From assembly GCA_023137075.1 (NCBI GenBank), contig JAGLQA010000214.1:1-29926 (forward strand): 29,926 nt of DNA. Direction: 5' to 3'. Of this stretch, positions 25,328-29,926 are shown one piece after another (position 1 is the first letter of the stretch; each line of letters opens with the position of its first letter). A program made the position numbers and the translations under genes. The notes under the pieces are model-generated. The model was not told the DNA's origin, made no database searches, and saw nothing but the letters and a program-made list of their open reading frames with translations. This DNA is from Candidatus Aminicenantota bacterium. Its GTDB lineage: Bacteria > Acidobacteriota > Aminicenantia > UBA2199.

Positions 25328-25906
25328 TTATTGATCGATCAGATATCCGTAATTGGGGTAAAAGGGATTTTCCATATCGATGTGCCCGGTCAGAGTCTTG
25401 ATATTATTCCCCGCCACAGAAAACATGACCTTTTTTATTTCCTTAAAATTATAACAGAAATTGTCCACGAAAAAATAGATAAATTCAAGTTCCGTGCCGG
25501 TGCCGGCAGGGAACTTAATGATTAACTCCTCGTTGAAATCCAATACCAGCAGGTTTTCATCCTCGATGTAATAGAGGCTTCTAAGAGTCACACCTTCGGG
25601 GATGGGTTTGATGTAATTTTCCTCTCCTTTTAATAATAAATCCATGAACTTCAGGTAGAGGTCCTCCCTGATCGGTGGGAACTCGAGCTCATAGAGGACA
25701 GGCCTCATATAACGTGACCGTTCGGTATAGAAAAATACCTTTAAATTGATAAATTCCGGTTCTTCAACTTTTTCAACGGATTTGCTTTGGGCCTCTGCAG
25801 GTTTCGCTTTCTCAGCACTGCTGTCGGATTGTAGAAAGATTATCAGGGAAATGATAAAAAAAACCACTGCTGCTCCCACCAGGCCGTAGATTATTTTTTT
25901 ACTCAT
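25328..25906 (-). CDS. GerMN-domain membrane protein
   Basis: 192 aa. A membrane anchor lies at about 5-25, followed by an Ala/Lys/Glu-rich linker (30-50). The rest matches a GerMN domain: LKVFFYTERSRYMRPVLYELEF, LYLKFMDLLLKGEENY, PIPEGVTLRSLYYIEDENLLVLDFNEEL. GerMN domains are often paired with cell-wall amidases, also in bacteria that do not sporulate, and that is the case here. A role in cell-wall turnover is inferred from this pairing. The ATG is 9 bp after the amidase stop, with AGGA 4 nt upstream, so the two are co-transcribed. Confidence 0.82.
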   Translation of the reverse strand: MSKKIIYGLVGAAVVFFIISLIIFLQSDSSAEKAKPAEAQSKSVEKVEEPEFINLKVFFYTERSRYMRPVLYELEFPPIREDLYLKFMDLLLKGEENYIKPIPEGVTLRSLYYIEDENLLVLDFNEELIIKFPAGTGTELEFIYFFVDNFCYNFKEIKKVMFSVAGNNIKTLTGHIDMENPFYPNYGYLIDQ

Positions 25907-25915
25907 AATTTCCTG

Positions 25916-27079
25916 TCAGTAATACCTGCTGTTCTGGTAATATATATATTTGTTTATCCCGGTGTAAATAGCCAGGGCAACTTCCTCTAAAAAAGAATCT
26001 TTTTTTAATTTCTTTTCTTCTGCCGGGTTCGAAAGGAAGGCAATTTCAACCAGCACCGCGGGCATCGCCGCTTGCATCAATACCTTGAAGGGAGCCTGTT
26101 TCACGCCTCGATTTGTGGTGTGAAGCAGAATGTTTAATTCGTTCTGGATAAATTCGGCAAGTTTACTCGAATCTTTTATGTACTCGGTTTGAGCCATATT
26201 CCACAGGATCAACTTGAGTTCATCGTCTTCGGCCATTTTATCGATTTCTTCAAAGGATTTGTTCTCTTTCTCAGCCAACCGGAACGCTTCCTGGTCGGTG
26301 GCTTTTAAACTGACAAAGAAGGTTTCCGGTCCATTGGCAGCTTTCCTGAAAGAGCCGTTAACGTGGATCGAAATAAACATATTGGCTTTCTGGTTATTGG
26401 CCAGGGCTGCCCGTGAATCTAAGGATACTTCGGCGTCGCCGGTTCTCGTCATGATAACGCGCAGGCCGAGTCTGGATTCTATCAGTCGTTTCAGCTTCTT
26501 ACTCACTTTCAGGGTGATATCTTTCTCCATTAGATTCGATTTGCCGATTGCCCCAAAATTGCTGCCGCCGTGGCCCGGATCGATGCATATCCGCTCGATC
26601 AATGTTCTTTTTTTCGGTCTCTCGTAATTAAAATCCTGGTCTTCCTGCTGCACATTTCCATATTTTTTCATTCCCGTGGACTGCTGAATCCTTTCTTCTC
26701 CCGGGGATTTAACCAGGTCAAAGACAAGCCGAAAGGGTCTTTCCAGTACAAAATGCCTATCGATGGTGTATGGAGATTTCATTTTCACAGTAAAAGAACT
26801 TTTTTTTCTTTCCACCTTGTGGATAATCTTGTCGATCAACCGGGAATCGTGGAAGGTTGTGATACTGCTCTTGATGGTTAACTTTTTATTAAGCCTTATT
26901 TCGAGTCCTTTTTTTGAACTTTCAATTTTATATTCAAAGCCGCTGTCCCCTTCAAATACGAGCCTGGTAAAGCCTTCATGATCGAACGAACGGATGTTCA
27001 CTGTAAGAGAAAAAACGGGAAAACTAACCAGCAGTGACAATACCAACAGGAGCGATTTATATTTCATAAATTTAGTCAT
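25916..27079 (-). CDS. amiC: N-acetylmuramoyl-L-alanine amidase, AMIN plus Amidase_3
   Basis: 387 aa from 27079; an alternative start at 27067 (MKYKSLLL) gives a cleaner signal peptide. Residues about 25-125 are an AMIN domain, which targets peptidoglycan or the septum. Residues 160-380 are Amidase_3: zinc ligands H170 (IDPGHGGSNFG), E185 (LMEKDITL) and H239 (SIHVN), and catalytic E345 (AVLVEIAFLSN). It cleaves the bond between MurNAc and the peptide, usually during daughter-cell separation. The reading frame is open further upstream only because it runs into tmRNA, whose mature end is 9 nt before this start. No ribosome binding site is evident, so translation may depend on the processed tmRNA-distal transcript or a short leader. 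Confidence 0.9.
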   Translation of the reverse strand: MTKFMKYKSLLLVLSLLVSFPVFSLTVNIRSFDHEGFTRLVFEGDSGFEYKIESSKKGLEIRLNKKLTIKSSITTFHDSRLIDKIIHKVERKKSSFTVKMKSPYTIDRHFVLERPFRLVFDLVKSPGEERIQQSTGMKKYGNVQQEDQDFNYERPKKRTLIERICIDPGHGGSNFGAIGKSNLMEKDITLKVSKKLKRLIESRLGLRVIMTRTGDAEVSLDSRAALANNQKANMFISIHVNGSFRKAANGPETFFVSLKATDQEAFRLAEKENKSFEEIDKMAEDDELKLILWNMAQTEYIKDSSKLAEFIQNELNILLHTTNRGVKQAPFKVLMQAAMPAVLVEIAFLSNPAEEKKLKKDSFLEEVALAIYTGINKYIYYQNSRYY

Positions 27080-27087
27080 TGGTCCAC

Positions 27088-27430
27088 TGGAGGCGGCGGG
27101 AATTGAACCCGCGTCCAATAAGGATTCGATTAAAGCGTCTACGAGTATAGTTAGCTTTTAACTCTTGCCGCAGCGTAAAAACTAACAAAACCGACTACGG
27201 CAGTTCTCCCTAAGTTTTCGTCCCGAAAAGCCGGAAGACACTCAATCCGGGCTTACCCTGCTAAATGACGCCCTTAATTTTCCCGCAGGAAAAGAAAACC
27301 AGGACGGCAGCATTACTTTATGCTGCGAGTGCAAGATCGTTTGCTTTTCTTTTGTTAAGCAGTTTAATGAGTTACTCGGCTCAACCCGCTACTTTAACCT
27401 CATCAATACTGTCGAACCCTTTTCGCCCCC
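27088..27430 (-). ncRNA. ssrA: Transfer-messenger RNA (tmRNA)
   Basis: 343 nt. The 5' end GGGGGCG pairs with CGCCTCC at the 3' end to form the acceptor stem; the T-arm (GCGGGTTCAATTCCCGC) is canonical; GGTTCGACAG follows the 5' end as usual. The tag frame lies at 27344-27318: GCA AAC GAT CTT GCA CTC GCA GCA TAA, giving ANDLALAA. tmRNA with SmpB rescues ribosomes stalled on broken messages and tags the product for proteolysis; the ALAA ending is the classic protease signal. The tag is short (8 aa). CCA is not encoded. It lies 11 nt after tRNA-Asp and 9 nt before the amidase start. Confidence 0.96.
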
Positions 27431-27441
27431 TCAAGAGGCAA

Positions 27442-27518
27442 TGGCGGGGCCGACGAGACTCGAACTCGCGACCTCTGGCGTGACAGGCCAGCGTTCTAAC
27501 CAACTGAACTACGACCCC
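27442..27518 (-). tRNA. tRNA-Asp (anticodon GTC)
   Basis: 77 nt. The acceptor stem GGGGTCG/CGGCCCC contains one G-U pair and a discriminator G; the D-arm is GTTC...GAAC, the anticodon loop CTGTCAC between CTGGC and GCCAG, and the T-arm GCGAG-TTCGAGT-CTCGT. CCA follows in the DNA. It is 18 nt after tRNA-Val and 11 nt before tmRNA, so all three are probably cut from one transcript. Confidence 0.96.
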
Positions 27519-27536
27519 GGCAAAGTGTTCATAGAC

Positions 27537-27609
27537 TGGGCGGTAGAGGATTTGAACCTCTGACACTCGGCGTGTAAAACCGATACTCTACCAGCTGAGC
27601 TAACCGCCC
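27537..27609 (-). tRNA. tRNA-Val (anticodon TAC)
   Basis: 73 nt without encoded CCA. The acceptor stem is GGGCGGT/ACCGCCC with discriminator A; the D-arm GCTC...GAGT; the anticodon stem TCGGT/GCCGA with loop TTTACAC; the T-arm AGAGG-TTCAAAT-CCTCT. It is the first gene behind the promoter at 27625-27653. Confidence 0.95.
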
Positions 27610-27624
27610 AAAAGGTTATTCTAT

Positions 27625-27653
27625 AAGATACAATATTTCCGCTTTAAAGTCAA
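27625..27653 (-). promoter_or_regulatory. Promoter of the tRNA-Val/tRNA-Asp/tmRNA transcript
   Basis: Read on the minus strand: TTGACT (27653-27648), a 17-bp spacer and TATCTT (27630-27625). The start would lie about 8 nt before tRNA-Val. Read-through past tmRNA would also transcribe the amidase and GerMN genes. Confidence 0.75.
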
Positions 27654-27750
27654 TAGTGTTTTTTTGCAGAGATCATTTTATGACGTTTTTTCGGGTCAAC
27701 TCCACGGTGTAAGGAAAAGTTTTTGCATCGAAATTGCAGGTAGGGAGGCG

Positions 27751-29382
27751 TTAGGCTATGCAGTAATCCGCATCTTCATAATTGTGACTGAGATAGGGTT
27801 TGAGACGGTCCGCTCCCGTCTTCTTTAAACGGCTGAGTACCTTCACTTCAATCTGCCGTACCCGCTCGCGGGTCAATTGAAACCGCCTGGCTACCTCTTC
27901 CAGGGTGTACACGTTTCCGTCCTTCAAACCGTAGCGCATCTTTATTAGCTCCGCTTCCCTTTCGTCCAGGGAATTTAAATAATAGTAAATTTCTTCTTTT
28001 AGGGCCGTTTTTTCCAACTGCATACTGGGATCAACGGCTTTGATATCCGGTTTAAAGGTGAACAGAGGTTTACCCGCGCCCTTTTTGATTTCCTGGCTGA
28101 GGGAAAGCGGGTATTCGAAGGTTTCTAAAAGGTTTTGCACCTGTTCTTCGCTCTTTCCCGTGACATTGGCAATGAATTTGACATCCGGTTCTTCCCACAA
28201 ATCTTTTTTGAGACGCTGAATCACTTTCTTAATATTGTGGTACTCCTGGTGAACGTGAAAGGGAATCCGGATCGTCCGCGACTGGTCGGCGATGGCTTTC
28301 GTAATCCCCTGCCTGATCCACCAGAAGGCATAGGTGATAAACTTATGACCCAACTCATAATTATATTTTTTAACCGCTTTTAACAGCCCGATATTGCCTT
28401 CCTGGATGATATCGGAAAAAGCGAATTTCCCGTTTATAAACTGTTTCGCGATGAAAACCACGTAGCGAAAGTATTTTTCCGAAAATTTGTTGAGTATTTT
28501 TTTGATTTCCCTTTCGTAACCTTCAATACGGTTGAGACTCTTACGAATTTCGTAAGGAGACATCTCTTCTGCTGCCTGAGGATCATCGGTCATTTGCCGG
28601 TCAGCGGATTTAAGGATTTTCCGTAAAGCTGCCTGGGGTTTTTGATAGTAATACTCGTTTTCAAAGTGCAGGTCGGTGACCCTTTGTAGGAACTCGAAGG
28701 TCTCGCGGATATGTTTATAATTCACTCCCGTATAGCGGTGAAGCGCTTCTGCCATTTTACCGGTTTTTTTACCCCATTCATTGGCTTCGATGCGGTTCAC
28801 CATATTTCCTAAGTAACGGATAAACTTCACGTAAGAGTCGTTCCTGAAAAGAAGCCGGTCGAAAAGCGCCTGGAAATTAACCAGCTTTTTGTTCCTGCCC
28901 GGCGGTATGCAAATTTTGTCTAAGATGGCCTTTACCCGGATAATATCCGCTTCTTTATCGTCGGTTTTATAGAGCGGTTTCCGGCTGATTTTAGCAATGA
29001 AATTTAGTTGTTCCTTGGTATAGACACTTCCGTTGGTTGATTTTTTTCCGCACTTTTCTTTGATCTCGAACCTATTTCTGATTTCGCATAAGCCCTCTAA
29101 GAAGCTGTCCATAAAATAAAACACACTCAGTATGGCACGTTCATAGGGTTTAACAGCCTCGTAAGTTTCCTTTATCTTCTCGGGCGAGAGATAATCTTTT
29201 GGGATATTTTTAAGTTGGCCGAAGTAATACTCGATGTCGGAAAATACCGGTTTTTCATCCCTTCCCGTGCCGCCGGGTTCAAATTGGTCCTGCTCCTCCG
29301 GTACCGGTGATTTATAAAGTACCTCCGCATTGTCTTGCCCATTATTTTCAAATTCGTAATTGGTTTCGGTTGTTCTCATCAT
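27751..29382 (-). CDS. Sigma-70 family RNA polymerase sigma factor with long divergent N-terminus
   Basis: 543 aa. Region 2 is at about 300-378 (DIIQEGNIGLLKAVKKYNYELGHKF, then YAFWWIRQGITKAIADQSRT and IRIPFHV), which contacts the -10 box and core enzyme. Region 3 is at about 380-440. Region 4 is at about 466-520 (LDEREAELIKMRYGL, LTRERVRQIEVKVLSRLK), which contacts the -35 box. The conserved parts are RpoD/RpoS-like, not ECF. The first 300 residues are helical and lack the usual region 1.1/1.2 motifs, so it is more likely an alternative sigma factor than the main one. C-terminal tail: YEDADYCIA. No clear ribosome binding site is at a normal distance; a second ATG follows directly. Confidence 0.88.
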   Translation of the reverse strand: MMRTTETNYEFENNGQDNAEVLYKSPVPEEQDQFEPGGTGRDEKPVFSDIEYYFGQLKNIPKDYLSPEKIKETYEAVKPYERAILSVFYFMDSFLEGLCEIRNRFEIKEKCGKKSTNGSVYTKEQLNFIAKISRKPLYKTDDKEADIIRVKAILDKICIPPGRNKKLVNFQALFDRLLFRNDSYVKFIRYLGNMVNRIEANEWGKKTGKMAEALHRYTGVNYKHIRETFEFLQRVTDLHFENEYYYQKPQAALRKILKSADRQMTDDPQAAEEMSPYEIRKSLNRIEGYEREIKKILNKFSEKYFRYVVFIAKQFINGKFAFSDIIQEGNIGLLKAVKKYNYELGHKFITYAFWWIRQGITKAIADQSRTIRIPFHVHQEYHNIKKVIQRLKKDLWEEPDVKFIANVTGKSEEQVQNLLETFEYPLSLSQEIKKGAGKPLFTFKPDIKAVDPSMQLEKTALKEEIYYYLNSLDEREAELIKMRYGLKDGNVYTLEEVARRFQLTRERVRQIEVKVLSRLKKTGADRLKPYLSHNYEDADYCIA

Positions 29383-29543
29383 CGTTATTCATCATCCTTT
29401 TATTTTAAATCCGGTTTTGACTGCAGTACTTTTTTTATCATATCTTTTTATATAATATTGTTATTATGTATTTCGACCTGATTCCTGATTCAGGACATAT
29501 TCATATGCGGATGTACCTGTCCACACCCCGGACGAGCCGGAAC

Positions 29544-29648
29544 AAAAAAGGGACAGGCCCACCTGTCTGCGCCTGTTTGCGCGCAACGTGCAGACAAGTG
29601 CACGCACAGGCAGGTGTTAATTCGTGATAAATTAACTGTCCCTTTTTT
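29544..29648. repeat. 105-bp inverted-repeat element (REP/MITE-like)
   Basis: The ends are a perfect 13-bp inverted repeat: AAAAAAGGGACAG at 29544-29556 and CTGTCCCTTTTTT at 29636-29648. Inside it, CACCTGTCTGCGCCTG (29560-29575) pairs imperfectly with CACGCACAGGCAGGTG (29601-29616). The GC-rich interior contrasts with the AT-rich flanks. A shorter sequence with the same left end lies at about 17344. It is too short to encode a transposase; it may be a mobile miniature element or a structured RNA/DNA site. Confidence 0.65.
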
Positions 29649-29663
29649 CTCCCCGCTGGAACT

Positions 29664-29692
29664 TTGCAAAAAAGGGCTATTTCTTTTATAAT
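29664..29692 (+). promoter_or_regulatory. Promoter giving a leaderless transcript for the response regulator
   Basis: TTGCAA (29664-29669), a 17-bp spacer and a perfect TATAAT (29687-29692). The ATG at 29699 begins 7 bases after the -10 box, which is the expected transcription start. Confidence 0.65.
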
Positions 29693-29698
29693 AGGAAA

Positions 29699-29926
29699 AT
29701 GGAAAAAATACTGATTGTCGAAGATAATAAAGCGATGCAGGAGATGCTTGAAAGTATCCTCAGCGAAAAAGGATACGCGGTAAAATGCGCCGATGATGTC
29801 TCCACCGGTATGCTGCTGCTGAAAAAAGAAAATTTCCATGTCATCCTGTCCGATTTGCAACTTCCCGATATGGATGGGCTCACTTTTTTTAAGAAAATCA
29901 AAGATATGCATATTCCCTTTATTATC
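29699..29926 (+). CDS. Response regulator, receiver domain (3' end outside window)
   Basis: The first 76 residues are visible and are receiver sequence: acidic pair E8-D9 after MEKILIVEDN, and phospho-acceptor D52 in VILSDLQLPDMDG. The output domain is outside the window; the DLQLPDMDGLTFFKKIK style is common in NtrC-type regulators but also in others. The ATG at 29699 opens the usual first strand of the domain, so the start is secure. AGGA is only 2 bases before the ATG, too close for a normal Shine-Dalgarno site, and it falls between the -10 box and the expected transcription start. Confidence 0.88.
   Translation, partial: MEKILIVEDNKAMQEMLESILSEKGYAVKCADDVSTGMLLLKKENFHVILSDLQLPDMDGLTFFKKIKDMHIPFII

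Larger units (their letters stand above)
29383..29698. other. Intergenic region between divergent sigma factor and response regulator
   Basis: 316 bp without a convincing gene. It starts AT-rich (29400-29465) with several -10-like strings on both strands; TTGACT at 29417-29422 with TATCTT 18 bp later is a possible weak + strand promoter. The middle holds the 105-bp inverted-repeat element, and the end holds the response regulator promoter. Confidence 0.6.

Noticed and set aside
27080..27118. N-terminal extension of the amidase frame (13 codons)
   Set aside because: These codons are the 3' end of tmRNA read as protein; the signal peptide begins after it.
27381..27566. Minus-strand frame of 61 codons in the tRNA region
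   Set aside because: It lies within tRNA-Asp, tRNA-Val and the 5' end of tmRNA and is a by-product of RNA gene sequence.
29466..29630. Plus-strand frame of 54 codons (starting MYFDLIPDSGHIHMRMYL)
   Set aside because: Most of it is translated repeat element (29544-29648) and composition is not protein-like.
1..29926. CRISPR array, rRNA genes, prophage or insertion sequence
   Set aside because: No regularly spaced repeats, no rRNA-like sequence, and no transposase, integrase or phage structural genes were seen.

Overview
The window comes from a bacterial chromosome of moderate GC content. The organism is probably a diderm (Gram-negative): it has lipobox-type lipoproteins, an AmiC-type amidase and an LpxB-like glycosyltransferase. 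Several traits point away from well-studied model bacteria: many multi-domain two-component proteins, a zinc-ribbon Ser/Thr kinase, a CoaD-CoaE fusion, an apparently ATPase-dead PriA, and promoters placed so that transcripts would be leaderless. The overall style resembles deep-branching, mostly uncultured phyla such as Candidatus Aminicenantes or other Acidobacteriota relatives. That placement is a low-confidence guess; no marker gene here settles it.

Left part (1-7600, all + strand). A truncated HisKA_2 kinase overlaps a receiver-HisKA_2 kinase. A DUF438/hemerythrin/PAS protein follows. Next is a tightly packed envelope-sugar cluster: DUF2334 deacetylase, GT7-like glycosyltransferase and ArnT/PMT-like membrane glycosyltransferase. 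A lipoprotein with a metzincin-like HExxH site closes this part.

Middle (7650-11673, + strand). A promoter precedes a self-contained signalling operon: response regulator 1, CHASE4 histidine kinase, response regulator 2. The kinase is split into two frames at a run of ten G; adding one G or removing two gives one 586-aa kinase. The two regulators are paralogues and each carries an intact receiver, a second receiver that has lost its phosphorylation site, and a LuxR-type HTH.

Accessory stretch (11753-17393). Here lie methylmalonyl-CoA epimerase, converging on an LpxB-related glycosyltransferase; a small secreted protein; an AT-rich SAM methyltransferase with a possible 12-codon leader peptide; a membrane-anchored alkaline-phosphatase/sulfatase-fold enzyme with Thr as presumed nucleophile; and a HicB-type antitoxin without a visible HicA, with a palindrome inside its promoter.

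Right part (17394-29382, all - strand). A Ser/Thr kinase, CoaD-CoaE fusion, family-4 uracil-DNA glycosylase and PriA-like protein form one run with overlaps or short gaps. Upstream are a TlpA-like lipoprotein thioredoxin with its own promoter, then a GerMN protein and AMIN-Amidase_3 amidase. The amidase starts only 9 nt after tmRNA, which is preceded by tRNA-Asp and tRNA-Val, with a good promoter in front of tRNA-Val. A sigma-70 family factor with an unusually long N-terminal part lies beyond. The window ends with a 316-bp intergenic region holding a 105-bp inverted-repeat element and the start of another response regulator whose promoter would place the transcription start at its ATG.
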